Source of the DNA: Haloterrigena turkmenica DSM 5511
GTDB lineage: Archaea > Halobacteriota > Halobacteria > Halobacteriales > Natrialbaceae
Direction: 5' to 3'
DNA length: 64,000 nucleotides
Assembly (NCBI RefSeq): GCF_000025325.1
Contig: NC_013743.1
Span: forward strand, 3,720,001 to 3,784,000
Numbering within the stretch: position 1 is the stretch's first letter; every line of letters begins with the position of its first letter. A program made the position numbers and the translations under genes. Shown here piece by piece: positions 47,082-55,088 of the stretch. The notes beneath the pieces were generated by a model that was given only the letters and a program-made list of their open reading frames with translations, had not been told where the DNA came from and did not search any database.

Positions 47082-48533
47082 ATGTCCGATCTCGATCCGC
47101 TGTCGGACAGCGACGCCGTCGAGGCCGTGCTGGCCGACGCGTCGCCGGCGACGCGCGACGGGTTGCTTGTGGCGCTGGCGTCGCAACGAGGTCGTTCGAC
47201 GGCGGAGATCGCCGCGCTGACCGGACTCTCGAGCGACGCCGTCGAGCAGTGGATCGAAGCGCTCGACGTCGAGGCTCCGCCGGCGGAGACGGATGGTACT
47301 GACGACGGTAGCGACGATGAATTCGATCGGTCCCGATGCGAGGTCGTCGACGCCGCCGTCCGATCGTTCGTCAAGTCGGAAACGACCGACGGGATCGCGG
47401 AGCCGGTGACCGACGCCGCGGACGAGTTCTTCGGGACGACCGCGGTCGTCGTCTACCGATACGACGGCCTCCGATCGGAACTCGTCCCCGAGGTCGTCAC
47501 GCCCGCGGCCGACGCCCGCTTCGAGATCGAACCGATCGCCGAAGGGAGAGACCCGTGGTGGTCGGCGTTTCGATCGGACGATCCGACCACCGTGGGGACG
47601 ACCGAACTCGTCGTTCCGTCCGAGACACTGGGGATCGTCCGACTCGGCGGTATCGACGCCGATGCCGTCACCGAGATCGACGTCCAGACGTTCCGACCGA
47701 TCGCGACGGCGGCTATCGGCGCGATCGAGCGCCGCCGCCGGGTCCGAACGCTCGAGGACGATCGCGCCGAACTCAAGAAGAAAAACGAGGACCTCCAGGA
47801 CTTCGCGAACATCGTCTCCCACGACCTTCGAAACCCGTTGTCCGTCGCGGAGGGCTACCTCGAACTGGCCGTCGAGACCGGCGACGAGGAGTACGTCCGG
47901 GAGATCAAAGACGCCCACAAGCGCATCGATCGGATCATCGAACACACGCTGACGCTGGCTCGGCAGGGACAGGGGATCGACGACGCGGAAGCCGTCGATC
48001 TCGAGTCGGTCGCGCGACGGGCCTGGAAAACCGTCGAAACGCCGGATGCGACGCTCCGCGTCGCGGACTCGGCGACGTTCGACGCCGATCCGGACCGGCT
48101 GCGGCAGCTGTTCGAGAACCTGTTTCGGAACGCTGTCGAACACGGTTCGACAGACTCTCCTTCGCAAGCTCAGGAGAACAGCGTGGAACACGGTTCCACG
48201 AGCAGTCGGCCTGCGGCCGACGACAGTGTCGAGCATGGCTCGACAAGCAGTCAGCCGTCGACCGACGACAGCGAACCCACCGAGACTGACGACGGACTCG
48301 TCGTTACCGTCGGAACGCTCGCGAAGGGAGAGGGGTTCTTCGTCGCCGACGACGGCCCCGGTATCCCGGCCTCGGAGCGGTCCCGAATCTTCGAGCGAGG
48401 GTACACCGACAGCGACGACGGGACCGGCTTCGGGCTCCACATCGTCCGCGAAATCGTCGACGCCCACCGCTGGAACATCTCCGTGACCGACAGCGATTAC
48501 GGCGGCGCCCGATTCGAGATCGACGGCGTGTGA
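47082..48533 (+). CDS. histidine kinase with GAF-like sensor and internal repeats
   Basis: A 483-residue soluble kinase. Residues 1-65 are helical, with an HTH-like pattern (STAEIAALTGLSSDAVEQWI). Residues about 85-225 form a GAF-like sensor. Next is a short coiled coil, then the H-box with His247 (IVSHDLRNPLS). The N-box is NLFRNAVEHG; the G boxes are VADDGPGIP and DGTGFGLHIV. Between N-box and G1 the motif VEHGST occurs three times inside a Ser/Asp-rich insert of about 50 residues. No response regulator is adjacent. Confidence 0.92.
   Translation: MSDLDPLSDSDAVEAVLADASPATRDGLLVALASQRGRSTAEIAALTGLSSDAVEQWIEALDVEAPPAETDGTDDGSDDEFDRSRCEVVDAAVRSFVKSETTDGIAEPVTDAADEFFGTTAVVVYRYDGLRSELVPEVVTPAADARFEIEPIAEGRDPWWSAFRSDDPTTVGTTELVVPSETLGIVRLGGIDADAVTEIDVQTFRPIATAAIGAIERRRRVRTLEDDRAELKKKNEDLQDFANIVSHDLRNPLSVAEGYLELAVETGDEEYVREIKDAHKRIDRIIEHTLTLARQGQGIDDAEAVDLESVARRAWKTVETPDATLRVADSATFDADPDRLRQLFENLFRNAVEHGSTDSPSQAQENSVEHGSTSSRPAADDSVEHGSTSSQPSTDDSEPTETDDGLVVTVGTLAKGEGFFVADDGPGIPASERSRIFERGYTDSDDGTGFGLHIVREIVDAHRWNISVTDSDYGGARFEIDGV
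48134..48245 (+). repeat. three coding palindromes in the kinase gene
   Basis: Perfect 8-bp arms with 3-nt loops at 48134-48152 (TGTCGAAC-ACG-GTTCGACA), 48182-48200 (CGTGGAAC-ACG-GTTCCACG) and 48227-48245 (TGTCGAGC-ATG-GCTCGACA). Each encodes VEHGST. The copies differ at three stem pairs, always by both partners changing, and every change is silent. Spacing is 48 then 45 bp. Confidence 0.85.
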
Positions 48534-48580
48534 GAAACCCCCGTACGGAACGGGGATCGGCCGGCCAATAAACAAAAGAC

Positions 48581-48589
48581 CTATATAGA
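48581..48589 (+). promoter_or_regulatory. TATA box of the thermosome gene
   Basis: CTATATAGA is centred 30 bp before ATG 48615, with purine-rich AAAAGAC just upstream as a possible BRE. The strong match fits a highly expressed heat-inducible gene. Confidence 0.7.
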
Positions 48590-48614
48590 ATAACAATCAA
48601 TCGTTCCCTTGACT

Positions 48615-50291
48615 ATGGCTCAGCAGATGGGTAACCAGCCCCTTATCGTTCTCTCGGAGGACAGCCAGCGGACCTCCGGAAAAGACGCGCAGTCGATGAA
48701 CATTCAGGCCGGGAAAGCCGTCGCCGAGTCCGTACGGACCACGCTGGGTCCGAAGGGGATGGACAAGATGCTCGTCGACTCGACGGGCAACGTCATCGTC
48801 ACGAACGACGGTGTCACTCTGCTGTCGGAGATGGAGATCGACCACCCGGCGGCCGACATGATCGTCGAAGTCGCCGAGACCCAGGAGGACGAGGTTGGCG
48901 ACGGCACCACGAGCGCCGTCGTCATCGCTGGCGAACTCCTCAGCCAGGCCGAGGAACTCCTCGACCAGGACATCCACGCGACCACCCTCGCTCAGGGGTA
49001 CCGACAGGCCGCCGAGGAGGCCACCGAGGCCCTCGAGGAGGTCGCCATCGACGTCGAGGAGGACGACGACGAAATCCTCGAGCAGATCGCCGCCACGGCG
49101 ATGACCGGCAAGGGCGCCGAGAGCGCCCGCGACCTGCTGTCCCGACTCGTCGTCGAGGCCGTTCAGGCCGTCGCGGACGACGACGGCGTCGACACGGACA
49201 ACATCAAAGTCGAGAAGGTCGTCGGCGGTTCCATCGAGAACTCCGAGCTCGTCGAGGGCGTCATCATCGACAAGGAGCGCGTCTCCGACAGCATGCCCTA
49301 CTTCGCTGAGGACGCCGACGTCGCGATCATCGACGGCGACTTAGAAATCAAGGAGACCGAGATCGACGCCGAGGTCAACGTCACCGACCCCGATCAGCTC
49401 GAGCAGTTCCTCGAACAGGAGGAACAGCAGCTCAAGGAGATGGCCGAGGGCATCGCCGCGGCCGGCGCCGACGTCGTCTTCGTCGACGGCGGCATCGACG
49501 ACATGGCCCAGCACTACCTCGCCCAGGAGGGCATCATCGCCGTCCGCCGCGTCAAAGCGAGCGACCAGTCCCAGCTCGCCCGCGCGACCGGCGCCACGCC
49601 CGTCTCTTCCGTCGACGATCTGACCGAGGACGACCTCGGCTTCGCCGGTAGCGTCGCCCAGAAGGAGATCGCCGGCGACCAGCGCATCTTCGTCGAGGAC
49701 GTCGACGACGCCAAGGCCGTCACCCTCATCCTCCGCGGCGGCACCGACCACGTCATCGACGAGGTCGACCGCGCCATCGAGGACTCGCTCGGCGTCGTGC
49801 GAACGACCCTCGAGGACGGCAAGGTCGTCGCCGGCGGCGGCGCCCCCGAAGTCGACCTCTCGCTCTCGCTGCGCGACTACGCCGACTCCGTCGGCGGCCG
49901 CGAGCAGCTCGCCGTCGAGGCCTTCGCCGACGCGCTCGAGGTCATTCCGCGCACCCTCGCCGAGAACGCCGGCCTCGATCCCATCGACTCGCTGGTCGAG
50001 CTGCGCGCCGACCACGACGCCGGCGACACCAGCTCCGGTCTCGACGCCTACACCGGCGACACCATCGACATGGCCGAGGAAGGCGTCTACGAGCCGCTGC
50101 GCGTGAAGACCCAGGCCATCGAGTCCGCCACCGAGGCGGCCGTCATGCTGCTGCGCATCGACGACGTCATCGCCGCCGGTGACCTCGCGGTCGCCGACGA
50201 CGACGATGACGAAGACATGCCCGCCGGCGGCCCCGGTGGCATGGGCGGCGGCATGGGCGGTATGGGCGGCGGCATGGGCGGCATGATGTAG
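48615..50291 (+). CDS. ths: thermosome subunit (group II chaperonin)
   Basis: A 558-residue CCT-type chaperonin subunit. It has the N-terminal [43 protein letters not shown] (ATP-binding), an apical domain with helical lid, and [20 protein letters not shown]. The C-terminal tail is Gly-Met-rich ([10 protein letters not shown]), as in other haloarchaeal subunits. It folds proteins in an ATP-driven double ring, usually with one or two paralogues encoded elsewhere. ATG 48615 is preferred over TTG 48609 because it fits the TATA spacing. Confidence 0.97.
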   Translation: MAQQMGNQPLIVLSEDSQRTSGKDAQSMNIQAGKAVAESVRTTLGPKGMDKMLVDSTGNVIVTNDGVTLLSEMEIDHPAADMIVEVAETQEDEVGDGTTSAVVIAGELLSQAEELLDQDIHATTLAQGYRQAAEEATEALEEVAIDVEEDDDEILEQIAATAMTGKGAESARDLLSRLVVEAVQAVADDDGVDTDNIKVEKVVGGSIENSELVEGVIIDKERVSDSMPYFAEDADVAIIDGDLEIKETEIDAEVNVTDPDQLEQFLEQEEQQLKEMAEGIAAAGADVVFVDGGIDDMAQHYLAQEGIIAVRRVKASDQSQLARATGATPVSSVDDLTEDDLGFAGSVAQKEIAGDQRIFVEDVDDAKAVTLILRGGTDHVIDEVDRAIEDSLGVVRTTLEDGKVVAGGGAPEVDLSLSLRDYADSVGGREQLAVEAFADALEVIPRTLAENAGLDPIDSLVELRADHDAGDTSSGLDAYTGDTIDMAEEGVYEPLRVKTQAIESATEAAVMLLRIDDVIAAGDLAVADDDDDEDMPAGGPGGMGGGMGGMGGGMGGMM

Positions 50292-50293
50292 GC

Positions 50294-50342
50294 CTAAATT
50301 TTGCTCTACGGGCCGCCGAAGGCGGCCCTCGGCAAAATTTAG
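50294..50342 (+). terminator. nested hairpin after the thermosome gene
   Basis: Outer 11-bp arms CTAAATTTTGC (50294-50304) / GCAAAATTTAG (50332-50342) enclose inner 8-bp arms GGGCCGCC (50310-50317) / GGCGGCCC (50321-50328) with a GAA loop. It starts two bases after the stop codon's context and is a good candidate for a terminator or mRNA-stabilising 3' structure. Confidence 0.6.
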
Positions 50343-50688
50343 TATAAAAGCCTTCTCCCTCCGTTCGCTCCGCTCACATCGGTCGTCGGCCCGCTCGGGC
50401 CTTCGGCCCTCGCGGTGGGAAGCGGAGGACGCCGCTCGCATCGAACCACCGTTTCGACTAGCCCATCTCGGTTCCGCCGAGTCGGCCCATTTCTCACTAT
50501 TTCATCGTCGCCCCCGAATCCCGATTTCGCGAATCGCCTCGAGCGATCTCTCTGGGTTCCGTCAGAATCGGTCCGAGTCACCGATCTCGAGTCCGTTCCG
50601 GCATCGATCGTTGCCGCGTTCGCCGCTCTCGTATCGCAGTACGCCTAATTCAGGACGAACTAAGTAGCGCCCCGTGATATTTTCCGGT
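50343..50688. repeat. dispersed element copy B and gene-free flank
   Basis: Bases 50374-50396 are the exact reverse complement of 13168-13190; the related sequence extends back through CTCCCTCCGT, AAAAGC and CGGCAAAATTT into the thermosome hairpin at 50294-50342. The remainder, about 50400-50688, shows no convincing gene; it holds the promoter of the next gene (ACTAAGTA, about 27 bp upstream of ATG 50689). Confidence 0.6.
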
Positions 50689-51684
50689 ATGAACACGCTC
50701 CTTCTGGACAGCGACGACGTCGACAAACACGCTGCGCTCAGCGATGTCATCGACGCCGTCGAGCAGGCCTTCGCGGCCTTCGAGCGCGGAGACACACAGA
50801 TGCCCGCGAAGTCCTATATCGACCTACCACGGTACAACGGCGACTTCCGGTCGATGCCCGCCTATCTCGATACGGGCGACTGGGACGCCGCCGGGCTGAA
50901 GTGGGTCAATGTCCACCCCGACAACCCCGCGGACCACGACCTGCCGACGGTCCTGGGAACGATGATCTACTCCGACCCGGAGACCGCCTTCCCGCTGGCG
51001 ATCATGGACGGGACGACGCTCACAATGAAGCGGACGGGGGCCGCCGCGGCCGTCGCGACCGACTATCTGGCCGTCGAGGATGCCTCGAGTCTCGGCATCG
51101 TCGGCGCCGGCGTCCAGTCGTACACGCAACTGCGGGCGATCAGCGAGGTCCGACCGATCGAGGAGGTCGTCGTCTCGGATCCCGACGAAGACCGCGTCCG
51201 GCGGTTCGTCGAGACCTTCGAGGACGAGTTCGACGTCCGCGGCGGGTCGATTGCCGAGGCCGGCCACTGCGATATCCTCTCGACGGTGACGCCCGTCGAG
51301 GACCCCATCGTCGGCCTCGAGGACGTCGGCGACGACACGCATATCAATGCGATCGGCGCCGACGCCGCTGGCAAGCACGAGTTGAGCGACGACCTCCTGC
51401 GGGCGGCGACGATCGTCATCGACGACCACGAGCAGTGTACCCACTCCGGCGAGATCAACGTCCCCTACGGCGAGGGCGCCCTGACCGACGACGACATCCA
51501 CGCCGAGATCGGCGAGATCGTCGTCGGCTCAAAGGAGGGGCGGACCGACGGGACCGGGATCACCGTCTTCGACTCGACGGGGCTGGCCATCCAGGACGTC
51601 GCGGCAGCCCACGTCGTCTACGACCGCGCAAGCGACGCGGGGAAGGGACTATCCTTCGATCTCGTCGGCGCCGGCGAGCAGTAG
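50689..51684 (+). CDS. ornithine cyclodeaminase / alanine dehydrogenase family protein
   Basis: A 331-residue enzyme of the same superfamily as 2898-3836. Landmarks: MPAKSYIDLPRYNGDFRSMPAYL, MKRTGAAAAVATDYLA, Rossmann SLGIVGAGVQSYTQL (about 139-153), NAIGADAAGKHELSDDLL and IVGS-like VVVGSKEGR. The archaeal alanine dehydrogenase group (as in Archaeoglobus) carries these features, so Ala/pyruvate interconversion is the likeliest reaction. ATG 50689 is preferred over a start five codons earlier. Confidence 0.87.
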   Translation: MNTLLLDSDDVDKHAALSDVIDAVEQAFAAFERGDTQMPAKSYIDLPRYNGDFRSMPAYLDTGDWDAAGLKWVNVHPDNPADHDLPTVLGTMIYSDPETAFPLAIMDGTTLTMKRTGAAAAVATDYLAVEDASSLGIVGAGVQSYTQLRAISEVRPIEEVVVSDPDEDRVRRFVETFEDEFDVRGGSIAEAGHCDILSTVTPVEDPIVGLEDVGDDTHINAIGADAAGKHELSDDLLRAATIVIDDHEQCTHSGEINVPYGEGALTDDDIHAEIGEIVVGSKEGRTDGTGITVFDSTGLAIQDVAAAHVVYDRASDAGKGLSFDLVGAGEQ

Positions 51685-51753
51685 TCGGCACCGCTCGAGC
51701 GAAGCGCTCGCGGCGGATACGGGCCGAAAAAAGTACGTAACCGCTCGAAGCGG

Positions 51754-53196
51754 TCAGTCGTCCGTCTCAGCGGGACGCGGACTGCCGCTGTCGGCGTCGG
51801 TTCCGAACGCCGTCTCCCGCAGGTCGGCCTCGATCTCCTCGAGCGACCGCCCCTTCGTTTCGGGGACGAGCTGATAGCAGAAGACCAGCGCGAACAGCGT
51901 CAGCACGCCGTACAGCCAGAACGTTCCGGACTGGCCGAAGACGTCGACGAGTCGGAGGAACGTCAGCGAGACGATCAGGTTCGCGGCCCAGTTTAGGACC
52001 GTGACGACGCCCATCGCCGTCCCGCGGATCTCCATCGGGTAGATCTCCGAGATCATGAGCCAGAACACGGGACCGAGCCCGATCGCGAAGAAGGCGACGT
52101 ACAGCATCAGGCTCCCCGTCGCGAGCCAGCCGAGCATCCCGGAGAGTCCGGGCAGGTAGAACACGGCACCGAGGATCGCGAGCATGACGGTCATGCCGCC
52201 GAGCCCCGAGAGCAACAGCGGTCGCCGACCGAGTCGGTCCATCAAGAGGACCGCGACGACGGTCATCGCGACGTTGACGGCGCCGATGCCGACGGTCGCG
52301 AGGATCGAGACGTTATCCGCGAAGCCGGTCGACTCGAGGATCGTCGGCGCGTAGTACATCACCGTGTTGATGCCGGTGACCTGCTGGAACACTGCCAGTC
52401 CGATTCCCACAACGAGCATCGGGCGTACCCACGCCTGAAGCAGGTCACGGAGGGTTCCGGACTCGGTCTGGATGGTCTCTTTGATCTCGCGGAGTTCGTT
52501 CGGCACCTGATTCTCGGTGCGCGTCCGAGAGAGCACGTCGCGAGCGTCGTCTTCGCGACCCCGCTCGTAGAGCCATCTGGGGCTCTCGGGCATGAAGAGC
52601 ATGCCGGCAAAGAGGATCGCCGCGGGGACCATCCCGAGGCCGAGCATCCAGCGCCACTGGCCGCCCTCCGAGAGCGCGTAGTTCACGAGGTAGGCGATGA
52701 GGATCCCGCTCGTGATCGTCAACTGGTTGAGCGAGACCAACGAACCGCGGATCTTCGGCGGCGAGATCTCCGAGATGTACAGCGGACCGACGACCGAGGC
52801 GAAGCCGACGCCGATCCCGTCGACGATCCGTCCGAGGATCAGCACTTCGACGGTCGGCGCGATCGCCATGATCAGCGAGCCGACGAAGAAGACGACGGCG
52901 CCGATCAGGATGAGTCGGCGGCGGCCGAGTCGGTCGGCCAACCGACCGCCGAACGCGGCGCCGATGATCGCGCCGACCATCGCGCCGCTGACGATGACCC
53001 CTTCGACGAGCGAGGGATTCATCGAGTAGCCGAATATCGTTGCCAGTTCGAACGTCTCCCGGATGTAGAGCATCGCACCGGAGATGACGCCCGTATCGAA
53101 TCCGAACAGTAAGCCGTTGAGCGCGGCCAGCGCCGCGACGACGTAGACGAACGGATTCCGTTCGTCGACCGAACCGCCGGTCGGTGTTGCAGTCAT
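51754..53196 (-). CDS. sugar porter family MFS transporter
   Basis: A 480-residue 12-span transporter with the sugar porter signatures: GGRLADRLGRRRLI (loop 2-3), RIVDGIGVGFASVVGPLYISEI, PESPRWLYERGREDDA (after helix 6), QQVTGINTVMYYAPTI (helix 7), DRLGRRPLLL and PETKGRSLEEIE (after helix 12). It resembles proton-coupled or facilitative hexose/xylose transporters. The substrate is unknown and no sugar catabolic genes are adjacent. The TATA-like AATATAATTA just upstream suits this strand. Confidence 0.94.
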   Translation of the reverse strand: MTATPTGGSVDERNPFVYVVAALAALNGLLFGFDTGVISGAMLYIRETFELATIFGYSMNPSLVEGVIVSGAMVGAIIGAAFGGRLADRLGRRRLILIGAVVFFVGSLIMAIAPTVEVLILGRIVDGIGVGFASVVGPLYISEISPPKIRGSLVSLNQLTITSGILIAYLVNYALSEGGQWRWMLGLGMVPAAILFAGMLFMPESPRWLYERGREDDARDVLSRTRTENQVPNELREIKETIQTESGTLRDLLQAWVRPMLVVGIGLAVFQQVTGINTVMYYAPTILESTGFADNVSILATVGIGAVNVAMTVVAVLLMDRLGRRPLLLSGLGGMTVMLAILGAVFYLPGLSGMLGWLATGSLMLYVAFFAIGLGPVFWLMISEIYPMEIRGTAMGVVTVLNWAANLIVSLTFLRLVDVFGQSGTFWLYGVLTLFALVFCYQLVPETKGRSLEEIEADLRETAFGTDADSGSPRPAETDD

Positions 53197-53357
53197 GGGT
53201 GATTAGCCAATATAATTATCTCGGATCATAGTTAACAAATTCTCCGATCTTCCTCGGGAGGTGTTGACCCGCAGTCAGGAGAGCCTAGACCCCCGTGCGA
53301 CGTCGAGATCCGCGGTTACGGTCGGTGAAAGGCGGCCCGCCGTCGGGTCGTCTGTCC

Positions 53358-54176
53358 TCACTCCCCACGGAGTCGCCGCGGAATCGAGCCCGTCATCGGG
53401 AGTTCGTCGCAGTAGTAGACGACCGGATCGCCGGTCGGCTCCGGCAGGTCGTTGACCTCGAACATGGTGTTTTCGTGGATCGTCACTTCGCCGGGCCGGA
53501 GGGGCCACCGCTCGTGGGCGATTTCGCCCGTCAGGACCCCTTTGTCTTCAGCGGCGTAGAACCGACGGCGTTCGACGAGCCAGTGGGCGAGCGTGTCCGG
53601 TTCGGGCCGAAAGACGTCGCCGTCGGGGCGATACGTCGCGTCGAAGCGAGCCCGCGGTGCGTCCTCGTCGAACCGCGGCCGCGCGCCGAGGGCGGTCTGG
53701 CCCCGCGTACTCGAGAAGGCGACGTCGCCGTTGTCCGCGCTGACTCGCATGTGTGCGTGATAGACCGGGAGCCGCGTCGTTCGGCCGACGATCGCGGCGA
53801 TCAACGGGCTCCCGACGTCGATACTGAAGAAGAACAGGCCCGGGTCGCCACGGTACCGGACGTACGTCCGGACGTTGAGTTCGGCGACGGCCGTTCTGGT
53901 AAACGGCGGCGCGCCGCGGAGCCCGACCTTCGTGAGCACGAACGGCAACACGCTGAGCCAGGCGTCGCCGTCTCGCGTCTCGAGCGTCAGTTGGTCGGGA
54001 ACGTGCGGACGGAGGGCGTCGGCGTCGACGGGCCAGTTGACGAACAACCCGTCGCGCCACGTCATCGAGGCGACGTGTGGCGCGGTCGGGGTCGAGCCGT
54101 CGGTGAAGTCCCACCGAAAGGGGTCAGTTCGCGGTCGTATTCGGCGTCGTGTCTGTCTGTTGTTGTGATCCGTCAT
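53358..54176 (-). CDS. DUF2071 (YqjF-like) protein
   Basis: A 272-residue soluble protein. The conserved block MTWRDGLFVNWPVDADALRPHVPDQLTLETRDGDAWLSVLPFVLTKVGLRGAPP is typical of DUF2071 (acetoacetate-decarboxylase-like fold), followed by NVRTYVRYRGDPGLFFFSIDVGS and a C-terminal FYAAEDKGVLTGEI. The biochemical role is unknown. It lies 132 bp downstream of the opsin-like gene on the same strand. Confidence 0.85.
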   Translation of the reverse strand: MTDHNNRQTRRRIRPRTDPFRWDFTDGSTPTAPHVASMTWRDGLFVNWPVDADALRPHVPDQLTLETRDGDAWLSVLPFVLTKVGLRGAPPFTRTAVAELNVRTYVRYRGDPGLFFFSIDVGSPLIAAIVGRTTRLPVYHAHMRVSADNGDVAFSSTRGQTALGARPRFDEDAPRARFDATYRPDGDVFRPEPDTLAHWLVERRRFYAAEDKGVLTGEIAHERWPLRPGEVTIHENTMFEVNDLPEPTGDPVVYYCDELPMTGSIPRRLRGE

Positions 54177-54308
54177 CCTCGAGAGCCAGTCCTGGGAGAC
54201 TGTAGCCTCGAATACGAGAAACGGGCGCATAAAGGAGACAGTTGACTGTCAGATACGATGGAGGTCCCGAACGGTGATAGTCACCGTCTGAATCGAGACT
54301 GCGACCGT

Positions 54309-55088
54309 TCAGTCGGCCGGTTCGATGTCGGGATCCGTGCCGGGGTCGTCGCTCGACTCCGTGAACGTCACCTCGTCACCGGACTCGCCGGAACCGCCGT
54401 TCGATCCGGTCTCGTCGATGAGGTGGGCTATCGCATCGGGCCCCCGGAGAAGCAGCAGTCCGAAGCCGATGCGGGTGGCGATGTCGAGATAGGCGCCCGC
54501 GAAGATGCCGCCGAAGGCGTCGAGCAGGCCGATCCCCTGTCGCGAGACGACGCCGACGACCAGGTACGCGACCCAGAGCAAGATGAGCAGATTTCTGAGT
54601 TTCCCGTAGAGCAGCACCCGCTCGCCGGCGGTCTCGCCGGACCGCTTCGTCACCGGCCAGACCATCATGTAGATGAGCGCGCCGAGGACGACCACCGTTC
54701 CCAAGGTCGCGGCGAGCACCGTCGTCCCGGTGAGGAAGTATCGGCCGAGACTGATGCCGACCCAACCGACCGTCAGGACGACGATCGCGATCAACTGGCG
54801 TCGGGTCGCGCCCGCGACCTTCCCCGCGACCGCGACCATGATCGCCGTCGCGACGAAATAGTCGATGTAGCGGGTCATCGGAAGGGGCTGACCGCTCGGC
54901 GTCATCACCCGGAGGAGTTCGACCGACATCCCGAAGTACGCGAGCGAGAGCGTCCCGCAGACGATCGGCGCCGGTAGGTAGTACCGGCGCGTCCCGGCCG
55001 GTTTCTTGGCGACCCAGCCGAGGAACACCAGCGTCGCGACGGCCGTCACGTAGAAGCCGAGCCGGTACATCTCGAGTTCGGGAATCAT
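54309..55088 (-). CDS. rhodopsin-family seven-helix protein lacking the retinal lysine
   Basis: A 259-residue homologue of archaeal rhodopsins with seven membrane segments. Helix C has RYIDYFVAT, conserving Arg73 and Asp76 (bacteriorhodopsin Arg82/Asp85); helix F has LLWVAYLVVG, keeping Trp172 and Tyr175 but losing the usual Pro and second Trp; helix G has YLDIATRIGFG, keeping Asp202 (Asp212) but with Arg206 in place of the Schiff-base Lys216. The codon is CGC (54471-54473), so Lys would need at least two changes. No other Lys lies in helix G. It overlaps the upstream transducer by ATGA, as in htr-sop operons. The C-terminal 35 residues are an acidic tail. Confidence 0.9.
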   Translation of the reverse strand: MIPELEMYRLGFYVTAVATLVFLGWVAKKPAGTRRYYLPAPIVCGTLSLAYFGMSVELLRVMTPSGQPLPMTRYIDYFVATAIMVAVAGKVAGATRRQLIAIVVLTVGWVGISLGRYFLTGTTVLAATLGTVVVLGALIYMMVWPVTKRSGETAGERVLLYGKLRNLLILLWVAYLVVGVVSRQGIGLLDAFGGIFAGAYLDIATRIGFGLLLLRGPDAIAHLIDETGSNGGSGESGDEVTFTESSDDPGTDPDIEPAD

